Positions 17,798 to 27,334 of a stretch of 64,000 nt of DNA are shown here, one piece after another (position 1 is the first letter of the stretch; each line of letters opens with the position of its first letter). The stretch spans positions 806,001 through 870,000 of the forward strand of contig NC_017506.1 in assembly GCF_000166295.1 (NCBI RefSeq), given 5' to 3'. The notes below the pieces were generated by a model, which saw only the letters and a list, made by a program, of their open reading frames with translations, made no database searches and was not told the origin of the DNA. Position numbers and translations under genes: made by a program. Source of the stretch: Marinobacter adhaerens HP15. GTDB lineage: Bacteria; Pseudomonadota; Gammaproteobacteria; Pseudomonadales; Oleiphilaceae.

Positions 17798-19834
17798 TCA
17801 GTCGGTCTCATTCTTTTTGTGGCTGGCCGCTGGCAGCAGAATCCTGAAGGTGGTCCCTTCCTGCCCCGTGCGACAAGCAATGATGCCCTCCATGTCATCA
17901 ACGAGCTGTTTCACAATGCTCAGGCCCAAACCGCTGTGGCCCTCTCCCTTTGTGGTTTTCACCGGTGAAAACAGGGCGTCCCTGACCTCACCGGGTATTC
18001 CTCTGCCTGTGTCCGAGATTTCCAACTCAACCCAGGTTCGGTGGTTCTGCCACACTGGCGAAGACGTCCGTATTTCAACCGTGCCGCCATCATCCGCCAG
18101 GCTCTCCGCCGCATTTCGAACCAGATTGATCACAATCTGCCGAATCCTTGTGGGGCCAGCCGCAACCCGCGTTGGCTCGCTGCAAAGCGATAACCGAAGG
18201 CTGCGGCTATCTGAGCTGAACAGACTATCTTCAAGGATACGAGCCAGACTTTCCAGTTCGGCATTTAGCTCAACCCCGTCATCGCCCTGATCCACGGTGT
18301 CAGTATGGCTCATTTGCAGTAAAAGATTGCCCGCCCGATCCAGCTCATCCCGGATTACGTCCAGCTCCTGCTGGACACCCGCATCTTCAAGCCTGCCTCG
18401 CAGCTGGTAAATATACTGTCGGATTATGGTCAGTGGGTTGCTGACTTCGTGAACCTGTTTACGCAGCCGGTCGCGGGCGATCTCCTGATCCAGGCTCTCT
18501 GTACTGGCTTCGGCACCGGTTTGGGCCGGCACCCGGTCTGCCAGTACCGATGCCAACTGAGCCGTGAAGATATCGGCCAGTTCCAGGGTTGTTGGCAGAT
18601 GCTCGTTGTCTGTGCCCAGGGCGAAGACACCAGGGCAGTCCCCGCCATTGTTAACCGGTACTGCAAGTATGGAGGGCGTATGGAGCAGTGACAGCAACTG
18701 TCGGTCGAGTACTGTCGGGGATCGATCACCAAGGCTGACTGGCAGGCCAGAAATAAAGGCTTCCGTAAGGACGCTGCCGCCGGGCTTGGCGGTGACCGCC
18801 AGGTCAGGAATGTCGCCAATGGTCCCGGACAGGAGCACAAGGTTTTCACCTGTGTGCCCAAAGCACAGCGCCGGCAGGCCGGTGATCAGCGTTAGACTGT
18901 TGACCGTCTCGGCGAGAATGTCCTCGGTTTCTCCGGTCAGATCGGCAAGGTTGATCGCCTGGTTCGCCATGGCCTGGCGCAGAATTGTCTGTTTCAGCTG
19001 TCGAGAGGCGCTCTCGCCGCAATAATTCTCGTCCAGAGGAATCCCCAGCGATGCAGCCATACCCGAGACTTCGTGGCCGATGCGGCGATTTATCTCCCGG
19101 GTCAGCTCCTCGTTCAGCCCGAATACCGTGCCTGCCGCTGCAATGCCGGCGGCATCGGAGAGTGCCAGTCGGGTGGCCAGGCTGATCAGCTTCACCAGAT
19201 GTCCGGCATCCCGTAGCTCCGAGGGCAGTGCCTGCTGGTAGCGCATGGCATCGGAGGCCATTGGCCCGAGGCCCCAGGAGGCAACGAGTTCGGCTGCGAT
19301 GTCGGACTGATGATCAAGATAGTGTTGCTTCGCCTCGGTGGCTGGCGTTTTAATAGCGATCAGCTCGCCAATGTTGTGAAGCATGCCCAACATAAAGGCT
19401 TCGTCAGGCTCCGGATAACGGGTCAGCGTTGCCAGGGCCCGGGCGGTCAACGCGGTGGTCAGCGAGTGTCGCCAGAAATCTCTGAGTTGTTGCCATTCGT
19501 CACCGCCCAGTTCGAAAAGCAGTTGGCGCAGGGCTGCGGTCAGCACCAGCGTGTGGAAACGTCGGGTGCCGAGTCTCAGGAGTGCCTGGTCAACAGAGCG
19601 GATCGGAGTAGAAGGGCCATAAAGTGCGGAATTGGCCAGCGCAAGAATACGAGCTACCAGCGCGGTATCAGCAGAGACAATTTCGCTGATTTTTCTGTAG
19701 CTCTCGTCCTGATGACAAGCATCGAGCGCCCGCAAGGTAACTTCCGGGAGACTCGGGAGCTGTAAATCAGGCGCAATGTGCATGGGCTTACCTGCCGTGC
19801 TGCGAAACAAGTCAGTAACTGACGGAGCGTTCAT
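17798..19834 (-). CDS. HDOD-domain sensor histidine kinase
   Basis: 678 residues, cytoplasmic (no membrane segment). An HDOD domain fills about residues 25-235 (LPSLPEVTLRALDAC ... MLHNIGELIAI). A GAF-like region follows at about 285-420. The kinase part has an H-box HEVSNPLTIIRQY (His near 462), N-box NLVRNAAESL, G1 ISDTGRGIPG and G2 GLGLSIV. A sensory HDOD on a kinase is known in Pseudomonas and relatives but its ligand is not. The gene precedes, by 24 bases, a receiver-PAS-GGDEF-EAL gene, so the signal probably ends in c-di-GMP turnover. Confidence 0.92.
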   Translation of the reverse strand: MNAPSVTDLFRSTAGKPMHIAPDLQLPSLPEVTLRALDACHQDESYRKISEIVSADTALVARILALANSALYGPSTPIRSVDQALLRLGTRRFHTLVLTAALRQLLFELGGDEWQQLRDFWRHSLTTALTARALATLTRYPEPDEAFMLGMLHNIGELIAIKTPATEAKQHYLDHQSDIAAELVASWGLGPMASDAMRYQQALPSELRDAGHLVKLISLATRLALSDAAGIAAAGTVFGLNEELTREINRRIGHEVSGMAASLGIPLDENYCGESASRQLKQTILRQAMANQAINLADLTGETEDILAETVNSLTLITGLPALCFGHTGENLVLLSGTIGDIPDLAVTAKPGGSVLTEAFISGLPVSLGDRSPTVLDRQLLSLLHTPSILAVPVNNGGDCPGVFALGTDNEHLPTTLELADIFTAQLASVLADRVPAQTGAEASTESLDQEIARDRLRKQVHEVSNPLTIIRQYIYQLRGRLEDAGVQQELDVIRDELDRAGNLLLQMSHTDTVDQGDDGVELNAELESLARILEDSLFSSDSRSLRLSLCSEPTRVAAGPTRIRQIVINLVRNAAESLADDGGTVEIRTSSPVWQNHRTWVELEISDTGRGIPGEVRDALFSPVKTTKGEGHSGLGLSIVKQLVDDMEGIIACRTGQEGTTFRILLPAASHKKNETD

Positions 19835-19990
19835 TCTTATTGTCCGAAAAGAGCTTAGACAATAATCCGTCGTTATTAAATACTTATTGCTCTTTTTTTA
19901 AGCAATATATTATCTGATTCGTGATATGTGTAGAATTTTTACAGGTTAAAATACAGAAAACCGAAAAATCAGGGACCTAGATTGCCGGTG

Positions 19991-21318
19991 ATGAACGCCA
20001 GAGAACCTGTCAAGCACAATCCGAACCAACCTCGCACCATGGCCATAACGGGTGGCAAGGGCGGGTGGGCAAGACCTCGGTCGCCCTGAATCTTGCGCTC
20101 ACCCTCGCAAGGCAGGATAACCGCGTTCTGTTGCTGGATGGCGACACCGATCTGGCCAACGTCAGCATCATGGTTGGCCTTTATCCGAGAAAAACCCTTG
20201 CCAATGTGATGGCCGGAGAGTGCCGTCTTGAGGATATCATCCTGGAGACCGACTACGGCCTGCATATTGTTCCGGGGGCCTCCGGCGTGCAGGAATGCAT
20301 GGATATGGGGCCAACGGAGAGCCTTCGCATACTCCGGGCACTGTATAACCTGGAAAACCGCTACGATTACGTCATTACCGACACGGCTGCCGGGCTGCAG
20401 GCTGCCGGGCTGCATATGATTGCCGCGACAGAGCTGGCCTGCATGGTCGTGACCCCGGACCCCGCGTCCCTGACCGACGCCTTCTCCCTGATCAAGGTTC
20501 TCCGGCGCAGGGGCTATAACCGGATTCCGAGCATTCTGGTTAATATGGCCCAGGGCGCCAGCCAGGCACGGTCCGTGTTCCAGCGCCTGGACGCCGCTGC
20601 CCAGCGCCACCTGGGAATCTCGCTCCACTACATGGGTGGGATCTGGCGGGACGAGACCCTTCGGCAGTCGGTTCTCAACCAGAAGCCGGTCGCGCTTCTG
20701 CCAGTTTCAGACCCTTCCTGCCGCCAGTTTCATACCCTCGCAGATATGCTTGATGTGCGGCTGTCCCAGTTGCCGAGACGAAAGGCTGGCATTGCAGCCT
20801 ACTGGCATAAGGTGTCCAAACGAGGATCCGAGAGCCCGCTCAAAACAGTGACCAAGCCGGAGCCTGAAACCGAAAGTGAGGCTCATACCCTGAAAGATCG
20901 GTGCCTGCAGGCCGTAGGCGAGATTGAGTCTGTTTTCAATGCAGGGCCGATCGATCCCATGCTGCGTTATGAAGCATTTACCCGTCTTTTTGCACTGCTG
21001 GGGAGCACGCTGGACAGTGATGCCGTCGAGATTGTGCAAACCGGTCTCGGGTCGTTCCAGTGGGAGAGTCTCAGCCCCGAGCGAAAGAATCATCTGGCCA
21101 TTCATCTTCGCGAGCTGGCGGACCAGATTTCACCCCTCGAACATAAAGCGGAGCCTGCCGAGCCGCCCCAATCACTACTCCGCGAGCCGTTTTACGATCG
21201 GATCAGCTTTGGTGAGCAGGATCGCCTGGTGCGCGTACTGAAGGAACAGCCTGCAGATATCTCGCTGGATCAGCTTCTGCGATCTCTCTCCGGCAATGAC
21301 CAGGGCGGCTCCCGATAG
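19991..21318 (+). pseudogene. FleN/MinD-like ATPase, reading frame broken in the Walker A motif
   Basis: The family N-terminus starts at ATG 19991 and reads MAITGGKGG at residues 17-25. The next codon should be GTG-GGC-AAG (VGKT), but the run at 20063-20069 is GGGTGGG where GGGGTGGG is expected. The frame therefore shifts and stops at 20089. The rest continues in the other frame from GTG 20065 to 21318 (417 codons): GKTSVALNLALTLA, LLLDGDTDLANVSIMVGL, YDYVITDTAAGL. FleN/FlhG relatives are ParA/MinD ATPases controlling flagellar number. An extra C-terminal region of about 170 residues is unassigned. A real one-base deletion or a sequencing error in the G run are both possible. Confidence 0.8.
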
Positions 21319-21459
21319 GCAGAAATACCCACCCTTTTTTCCGTCATTTTTTTACGTTTTTGTAGCGTAACTTTGCTGTGTGTCACCGCTCTGTCACCGA
21401 AGTTGTGCAAGGATTGAGCATAAATCTGAATCGTGGCCCGCAATATGCAGCACATCTGT

Positions 21460-21472
21460 CGAATCTGATTCG
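21460..21472. promoter_or_regulatory. 13-bp palindrome upstream of the acyl-CoA reductase gene
   Basis: CGAATC-T-GATTCG is a perfect 6-1-6 inverted repeat 64 bases before the start codon, in a 217-base leader. A second ATCTGAATCG occurs at 21424-21433. It could be an operator; no protein can be assigned. Confidence 0.3.
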
Positions 21473-21535
21473 CAAACTTTCCTCTGGTTGGCGGGTGTGC
21501 GGCGACAACGAATTGAAATGAGAAGGAGTTCTCCC

Positions 21536-23071
21536 ATGGCAACACAGCAGCTGAATCCCGATGCATCATCAAAAGTACTTGAGCGGCTCCGGGGCAAGCA
21601 CGTTCTGATTACCGGCACCACGGGCTTTCTCGGCAAGGTGGTTCTGGAAAAGCTCATTCGCGCCGTTCCGGACATAGGCGGCATTCATCTGCTGATCCGT
21701 GGAAACAAACGTCACCCCGATGCGCGGGATCGTTTTTTTGAGGAGATCGCCACGTCGTCAGTCTTCGATCGTCTGCGCCAGGACGATAACGAGGCTTTTG
21801 AAACCTTCATTGAAGATCGTGTGCATTGCGTAACCGGGGAAGTGACCGAGCCTTTGTTTGGTCTGTCCGCTGACCGTTTCCGCAAGCTGGCTGGCGGCAT
21901 CGATGTGGTTGTCAACTCCGCAGCCAGTGTGAACTTCCGGGAAGAGCTTGATAAAGCGCTTGCCATCAATACCCGTTGCCTCGACAACGTGGCCGAGCTT
22001 GCGCGACAGAACAAGTCGCTGGCGGTGCTGCAGGTTTCCACCTGCTATGTAAACGGCATGAATTCCGGACAGATCACGGAGACCGTGATCAAGCCGGCAG
22101 GTGAGGCCATACCCCGGAGCACTGAAGGTTACTATGAGATCGAAGAACTTGTCCGGCTGCTGGAGGACAAGATAGCGGACGTGCGTTCCCGCTACTCCGG
22201 CAAGGCACTGGAAAAGAAGCTGGTGGACCTTGGCATCCGTGAAGCCAACCATTATGGCTGGAGCGATACCTATACCTTTACCAAATGGCTCGGTGAGCAA
22301 CTCCTGCTCAAGGCCCTGTCCGGGCGGGCACTGACCATTGTGCGCCCATCCATTATTGAAAGTGCACTCGAGGAACCCGCGCCAGGCTGGATTGAAGGTG
22401 TGAAGGTGGCGGATGCCATTATCCTTGCGTATGCCCGCGAGAAGGTCACGCTCTTCCCTGGCAAACGCGCTGGCGTCATCGATGTTATTCCCGTGGATCT
22501 GGTGGCCAATGCCATCATCCTGGCGGCGGCTGAAGCCGTTGCTGATTCGCCACGTCACCGGATTTACCAGTGTTGCAGTGGCAGCTCCAACCCGGTTTCT
22601 CTCGGGCAGTTTATTGACCACCTCATGGCGGAATCCAAAGCCAACTTCGCCGAATACGATCAGCTGTTCTACCGACAGCCGACCAAACCCTTCATTGCAG
22701 TCAACCGCCGGCTGTTCGATGCCGTCGTAGGCGGGGTGCGCATTCCACTGAGCATTACCGGGAAGGTTTTGCGCATGCTGGGCCAAAATCGCGAGTTGAA
22801 AGTGCTCCGGAATCTGGACACGACACGCTCGCTGGCGACCATTTTCGGTTTCTACACCGCGCCAGACTATATCTTCCGGAATGATGATCTGCTGGCCCTG
22901 GCATCGAGGATGGGTGAGCTGGACAAGGTGCTGTTCCCGGTAGATGCCCGCCAGATTGACTGGTCGGTCTATCTGCGCAAGATCCACCTGGCAGGCCTGA
23001 ACCGATACGCCCTCAAGGAGCGCAAGGTATACAGCCTGCGCTCTGCCAAGGCCCGAAAAAAGGCAGCGTGA
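21536..23071 (+). CDS. fatty acyl-CoA/fatty aldehyde reductase (wax-ester pathway)
   Basis: 511 residues from ATG 21536, behind AGAAGGAG. The enzyme reduces fatty acyl-CoA (and aldehyde) to fatty alcohol with NADPH, supplying wax-ester synthase. The N-terminal Rossmann motif is ITGTTGFLGKVVLE, the catalytic YTFTK lies near residues 246-250, and VLQVSTCYVNG and IVRPSIIESALEEPAPGWIEG are typical of FAR enzymes. A sterile-like C-terminal domain (about 370-510) ends with a basic KARKKAA. From memory it closely resembles the reductase characterised in Marinobacter aquaeolei VT8. No wax synthase is adjacent, and a terminator follows directly. Confidence 0.93.
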   Translation: MATQQLNPDASSKVLERLRGKHVLITGTTGFLGKVVLEKLIRAVPDIGGIHLLIRGNKRHPDARDRFFEEIATSSVFDRLRQDDNEAFETFIEDRVHCVTGEVTEPLFGLSADRFRKLAGGIDVVVNSAASVNFREELDKALAINTRCLDNVAELARQNKSLAVLQVSTCYVNGMNSGQITETVIKPAGEAIPRSTEGYYEIEELVRLLEDKIADVRSRYSGKALEKKLVDLGIREANHYGWSDTYTFTKWLGEQLLLKALSGRALTIVRPSIIESALEEPAPGWIEGVKVADAIILAYAREKVTLFPGKRAGVIDVIPVDLVANAIILAAAEAVADSPRHRIYQCCSGSSNPVSLGQFIDHLMAESKANFAEYDQLFYRQPTKPFIAVNRRLFDAVVGGVRIPLSITGKVLRMLGQNRELKVLRNLDTTRSLATIFGFYTAPDYIFRNDDLLALASRMGELDKVLFPVDARQIDWSVYLRKIHLAGLNRYALKERKVYSLRSAKARKKAA

Positions 23072-23078
23072 ACCCAGG

Positions 23079-23106
23079 AGCCCGGTCGCAACGACCGGGC
23101 TTTTTT
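23079..23106 (+). terminator. rho-independent terminator after the acyl-CoA reductase gene
   Basis: Ten-base-pair stem (AGCCCGGTCG / CGACCGGGCT) with a CAA loop, followed by TTTTT, eight bases after the stop codon. Confidence 0.9.
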
Positions 23107-23108
23107 AT

Positions 23109-23377
23109 GCGTGGTCGTTTCCTTCCCGGGTTTGCCATCGGCTCCAATCCAACTATCCTTTAAAAAGCTTCTCGTTCGGCGCAATTTACCGTTGTTTTCT
23201 TGCGGGTTACCGACCTTTTTGGGCTAAAAGTTCAGGCGGATTAGGACGTTAGTCTAATTCATTGTGTAGTGGCTAGCATGGTGAACTACCACTATCCGTC
23301 TAAAGGGCCGGAGAGGCCTCAACGTCTGAATTCCAAAACCGACAATGACAACAGACTCTGACTAAAGGGGGAGCACA
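23109..23377 (+). promoter_or_regulatory. acs upstream region with nested inverted repeats
   Basis: About 270 bases without a gene between the reductase terminator and acs. Two symmetrical motifs stand out: ATTAG...CTAAT (23240-23258) and TAGTGG (23267-23272) facing CCACTA (23289-23294). CCGTCTAAAGG follows and repeats the GTCTAA of the first motif. This is a plausible binding region for the response regulator encoded downstream of acs, but no consensus can be confirmed here. The start has AGGGGGAG about six bases before ATG. Confidence 0.35.
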
Positions 23378-25327
23378 ATGACTGGTAAACAGGTATATCC
23401 GGTAAGCCCGGAAGTGGCCAAACAGGCCCTTCTGAACCGGGAACAGTATGAAGAAATGTATCGTCAGTCAGTCGAAGACCCGGATACCTTCTGGGGTGAG
23501 CACGGCAAGCGCCTTGAGTGGATCAAGCCTTACACCAAGGTGAAAAACACGACCTACGATTACAACAATCTGTCCATCAAATGGTTCGAAGATGGCCAGT
23601 TGAACGCCTCAGCCAACTGCCTGGACCGTCATCTGGAAAAGCGCGGCGACCAGACAGCCATCATTTTTGAGGGCGATGATCCCGCCGATTCACGCAACGT
23701 GACCTACCGCGAACTGCACGAGGAAACCAGCAAGTTCGCCAACGTCCTTAAAGGCCTGGGCGTGAAGAAGGGCGATGTTGTTACCATTTACATGCCGATG
23801 ATTGTTGAGACAGCCGTCGCCATGCTGGCCTGCGCACGTATCGGCGCGATTCACTCGGTGGTGTTCGGCGGTTTTTCTCCGGAAGCGCTTGGTGCCCGGA
23901 TTGTGAACGGCAAATCCCGCTTCGTAGTCACCGCTGACGAAGGCGTTCGTGGCGGCCGCAAGATTCCGCTGAAGAAGAACGTGGATGCGGCCCTGAAGAA
24001 TGAAGATGCCGCCAATGTCGAGAAGGTGGTGGTTGTTACCCGGACCGGCAATTCCGAAGTGCCCTGGAATGAGGCCCGCGACGAGCGTTACGAAGACCTG
24101 ATGAAGTCCGCCTCTGCCGACTGCCAGCCAGAGCCGATGAACGCCGAAGATCCGCTGTTCATGCTGTATACTTCGGGTTCCACTGGTGCGCCCAAGGGCG
24201 TTCTGCATACCACCGGTGGCTACATGGTCTATGCCTCCATGACCCACGAGTACGTGTTCGATTATCATGAAGGTGACGTGTACTGGTGTACTGCCGATTT
24301 CGGCTGGGTCACAGGCCACAGCTATATCCTGTACGGCCCGCTGGCTAACGGTGCCATCACCGTTCTGTTCGAGGGTGTGCCCAACTATCCGGACAGCTCT
24401 CGTATGGGGCAGGTTGTCGACAAGCACAAGGTCAACATCCTGTACACCGCTCCGACCGCAATTCGCGCCCTGATGGCGGAAGGCGAGTCCTGCATGAACG
24501 GCACTACCCGTGAAAGCCTGAAACTGCTGGGCTCCGTGGGCGAGCCGATCAACCCCGAAGCCTGGGAGTGGTATCACCGGGTTATCGGCAACAGCAAGTG
24601 CCCCATCGTGGATACCTGGTGGCAGACTGAAACCGGTGGCATCCTGATTTCCCCGCTTCCGGGCGCGATTGATCTGAAACCCGGCTCAGCCACGGTACCG
24701 TTCTTCGGTGTTCAGCCGGCACTGGTAGACAATGACGGCAACATCCTTGAGGGCAAGACCGAGGGTAACCTCGTCATCCTGGACAGCTGGCCGGGCCAGA
24801 TGCGGACGATCTATGGGGATCACGAGCGTTTCGCTCAGACCTATTTCAGCACTTACAAGGGCATGTACTTTACCGGTGACGGCGCCCGTCGCGATGAAGA
24901 CGGCTACTACTGGATCACAGGTCGTGTCGACGATGTTCTGAACGTGTCAGGTCACCGTCTGGGTACCGCCGAAGTCGAAAGCGCCCTGGTTTCCCACGAG
25001 AAGGTCGCAGAAGCTGCCGTTGTTGGCTATCCGCATGACATCAAGGGTCAGGGCATCTATGTCTATGTAACCCTGGTACATGGACAGGAACCTTCTGACG
25101 AGCTGAAGAAAGAGCTTGTCCAGTGGGTGCGCAAGGAGATTGGCCCCATCGCCTCTCCAGATGTGATCCAGTGGGCACCTGGACTGCCTAAAACGCGTTC
25201 TGGCAAGATTATGCGGCGTATTTTGCGTAAGATTGCCGCTAACGAACACGACCAGTTGGGTGATACCTCTACGCTGGCAGATCCGGGTGTAGTCGATGAC
25301 CTGATCAGCGGTCGTGCGAACCAGTAA
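23378..25327 (+). CDS. acs: acetyl-CoA synthetase
   Basis: 649 residues. It activates acetate to acetyl-CoA through acetyl-AMP. Conserved ANL-superfamily motifs: [19 protein letters not shown] near 264, a WWQTETGG segment near 412, [20 protein letters not shown] near 510 and the C-terminal [11 protein letters not shown] near 605, whose lysine (about 609) is the target of regulatory acetylation in the family. The N-terminal acetyl-CoA synthetase domain is present ([19 protein letters not shown]). Propionyl-CoA synthetase is less likely. It is followed after 44 bases by a response regulator gene. Confidence 0.95.
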   Translation: MTGKQVYPVSPEVAKQALLNREQYEEMYRQSVEDPDTFWGEHGKRLEWIKPYTKVKNTTYDYNNLSIKWFEDGQLNASANCLDRHLEKRGDQTAIIFEGDDPADSRNVTYRELHEETSKFANVLKGLGVKKGDVVTIYMPMIVETAVAMLACARIGAIHSVVFGGFSPEALGARIVNGKSRFVVTADEGVRGGRKIPLKKNVDAALKNEDAANVEKVVVVTRTGNSEVPWNEARDERYEDLMKSASADCQPEPMNAEDPLFMLYTSGSTGAPKGVLHTTGGYMVYASMTHEYVFDYHEGDVYWCTADFGWVTGHSYILYGPLANGAITVLFEGVPNYPDSSRMGQVVDKHKVNILYTAPTAIRALMAEGESCMNGTTRESLKLLGSVGEPINPEAWEWYHRVIGNSKCPIVDTWWQTETGGILISPLPGAIDLKPGSATVPFFGVQPALVDNDGNILEGKTEGNLVILDSWPGQMRTIYGDHERFAQTYFSTYKGMYFTGDGARRDEDGYYWITGRVDDVLNVSGHRLGTAEVESALVSHEKVAEAAVVGYPHDIKGQGIYVYVTLVHGQEPSDELKKELVQWVRKEIGPIASPDVIQWAPGLPKTRSGKIMRRILRKIAANEHDQLGDTSTLADPGVVDDLISGRANQ

Positions 25328-25371
25328 CGCCTGTGTGTTACCAGGCCATGTACCTGTAAGGAATCTGTTGA

Positions 25372-26037
25372 ATGGCACAAACAATTATCGTCGCTGATGA
25401 TCACCCGCTGTTTCGCGCAGCATTGAAGCAGGCGGTCAGTCAGGCGGTGCCCGATGCCGAGACGGTGGAAGTCGACAGCATCAAGGCACTGCAGGCGGCG
25501 GTAGAGTCGCACCCGGATGCGGATCTGGTTCTGCTGGATCTCAATATGCCGGGTGCCCACGGCTTCTCGGGGCTCGTCTTCATGCGAGGCCAGTACCCGG
25601 GGCTGCCGGTGGTGGTTGTGTCAGGATCCGAGGAATTGCAGGTAATGCGTCGCTCGATTGACTACGGTGCTTCCGGTTTCATACCGAAGTCAGCGCCGCT
25701 GCCAACCATTACCGAGGCGATTCAGGCGGTTCTGGAAGGCGACGTCTGGTTGCCGCAGGGAGTGGCCGACAAGATCGAGCGAATGCATTCAGATGCCACC
25801 GACTTTTCCGAGAAGCTGGCATCGCTGACGCCTCAACAGTTCCGGGTGCTGGGTATGCTGGCCGAGGGGCTTCTGAACAAACAGATCGCCTATGATCTGG
25901 ATGTGTCGGAAGCCACCATCAAGGCCCATATCACGGCGGTGTTCCGGAAGCTTGGGGTGCGGAACCGCACTCAGGCGGTGATTGCGATCCAGCAGATGGA
26001 GATTGATCCATCGGATCAGTCCTTGTCTGGTAGCTGA
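25372..26037 (+). CDS. NarL/LuxR-type response regulator, CrbR/ErdR-like
   Basis: 221 residues. An N-terminal receiver (ADDHPLFRAALKQ; phospho-Asp 56 in DLVLLDLNMPG; conserved Lys in FIPKSAPL) is followed by a LuxR helix-turn-helix at about 150-210 (LTPQQFRVLGMLAEGLLNKQIA, VSEATIKAHITAVFRKLGV). Regulators of this type (CrbR in Vibrio, ErdR in Pseudomonas) activate acs during acetate use. Placement 44 bases behind acs supports that role, but the link is an inference. No partner kinase is in the window. Confidence 0.88.
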   Translation: MAQTIIVADDHPLFRAALKQAVSQAVPDAETVEVDSIKALQAAVESHPDADLVLLDLNMPGAHGFSGLVFMRGQYPGLPVVVVSGSEELQVMRRSIDYGASGFIPKSAPLPTITEAIQAVLEGDVWLPQGVADKIERMHSDATDFSEKLASLTPQQFRVLGMLAEGLLNKQIAYDLDVSEATIKAHITAVFRKLGVRNRTQAVIAIQQMEIDPSDQSLSGS

Positions 26038-26059
26038 TTGGTTTTGATGGTTCGAATAT

Positions 26060-26087
26060 AAAACGGGAGCCCTTTGGCTCCCGTTTT
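26060..26087. terminator. bidirectional rho-independent terminator
   Basis: Twelve-base-pair stem (AAAACGGGAGCC / GGCTCCCGTTTT) with a CTTT loop, A- and T-flanked, between the convergent response regulator and 2-hydroxyacid dehydrogenase genes. Confidence 0.9.
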
Positions 26088-26111
26088 GTTTTGGATGAGT
26101 GCCAGGCACGG

Positions 26112-27095
26112 TTATTTGCTGCCAGCGTAACCCAATTCCTTGTCGACCAAATTGAACAGCTCGTCACCCTTGTGCCAGCGGTCGAAGTTCTCCAGGAACT
26201 GATCCGTCAATGCACGTTTCCAGCCGATGAAGTCGCCGGCCATATGGGCGGTCATGGTGACATTCTCCATGTCCCAGAGCGGATGATCTTCTGCCAGCGG
26301 TTCCTCTTCGAAGACATCGAGTCCTGCGCCGGCAATTTCGCCATTTTCGAGGGCCGTGATCAGGTCATCGGTTTTGACGATCGGGCCACGTCCAATGTTG
26401 ATCAGACGGGCAGAATTTTTCATGGCCTTGAAGGCTTTTTCGTCAAACAGGCCTTCGGTCTGGGGTGTTAGTGGCGCCGCAATCACTACAAAGTCCGCAT
26501 GCCCGAGCTGCTCGTAAAGATCGTCATTGCCGTGTACCGCCACAAAATCGGGGTCCTCCTTCCTGGGCTTGCGAGCGATGCCGTGTGCTTTTAAACCGGC
26601 GGCGCCGACCAGGCGGCCGATCTGCCGGCCGATCGAACCTGCGCCAACAACCAGAACCTGCTTGCCCTCTGCCCGCTCTGTGTCCCGATGTTTCCACTGG
26701 TGCTTCATTTGCAGCCGGATGGAATTCGGGAAATCCTTGGCGAACATGAGGATGGTGCACAGCACGTATTCGGCAATGGTACGGTCGAAAATGCCCCGCG
26801 CGTTGGTGACGGTTACATCGCCCCTGATCAGATCGGGGAACATCAGGGCATCGACGCCGGCACTGGTGGCGTGGATCCATTGGAGCTTATCTGCGGTGTG
26901 CCAGGCGGCCGCGAGGGCCTCCGTGCGAAAGTCCGTCACCATCATGATATCGGTGCCCGGCAGGGTGTCGCGAAGGGTTGGCTCGTCACAGGCAAAGCGC
27001 ACATCGGCGCGGGCCCTGACTGCGTCCATTCCCGGCGGTTCCTGCTCTCCCGGCGCGGTGAGAACGGTAACAACAGGTTTGCTGTGCTGAGTCAT
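26112..27095 (-). CDS. D-2-hydroxyacid dehydrogenase (NAD-dependent)
   Basis: 327 residues. I start at ATG 27095 (MTQHSKPVV), which has GGCGGAGG just upstream; the frame extends to 27281 but without family similarity. The nucleotide-binding loop is VVGAGSIGRQIGR. The catalytic residues are Arg in NIGRGPIVKTDD, Glu in GLDVFEEEPL and His in MTAHMAGD. The exact 2-oxo/2-hydroxy acid cannot be told. It is divergent from the aminotransferase gene with about 240 bases between the starts. Confidence 0.92.
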   Translation of the reverse strand: MTQHSKPVVTVLTAPGEQEPPGMDAVRARADVRFACDEPTLRDTLPGTDIMMVTDFRTEALAAAWHTADKLQWIHATSAGVDALMFPDLIRGDVTVTNARGIFDRTIAEYVLCTILMFAKDFPNSIRLQMKHQWKHRDTERAEGKQVLVVGAGSIGRQIGRLVGAAGLKAHGIARKPRKEDPDFVAVHGNDDLYEQLGHADFVVIAAPLTPQTEGLFDEKAFKAMKNSARLINIGRGPIVKTDDLITALENGEIAGAGLDVFEEEPLAEDHPLWDMENVTMTAHMAGDFIGWKRALTDQFLENFDRWHKGDELFNLVDKELGYAGSK

Positions 27096-27334
27096 TGAGC
27101 CTCCGCCTTTTTGATGAATGACTTCGTTGAACTGGTCGTTGCCCCGAGGGGTAATAACAGTCTGGTCGGCAGGCTCTGTCGGGTCAACTTGCGAGGCACC
27201 GGAATTTCCACTCACAGCGTTGATGGCGGTACTTTCACGTACATCATCTATATGATTTTTTGTCTTGTAGAGGCCATCCATACTGACTAACCTGCAGGGG
27301 TAGATCTTATTTGCCCCGTTTGCAGGAGGTGTTT

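Noticed and set aside
20065..21318. Taking the FleN/MinD-like gene as a normal CDS starting at GTG 20065
   Set aside because: That start would fall inside the Walker A motif, and the missing first half (GGKGG) is present just upstream in another frame.
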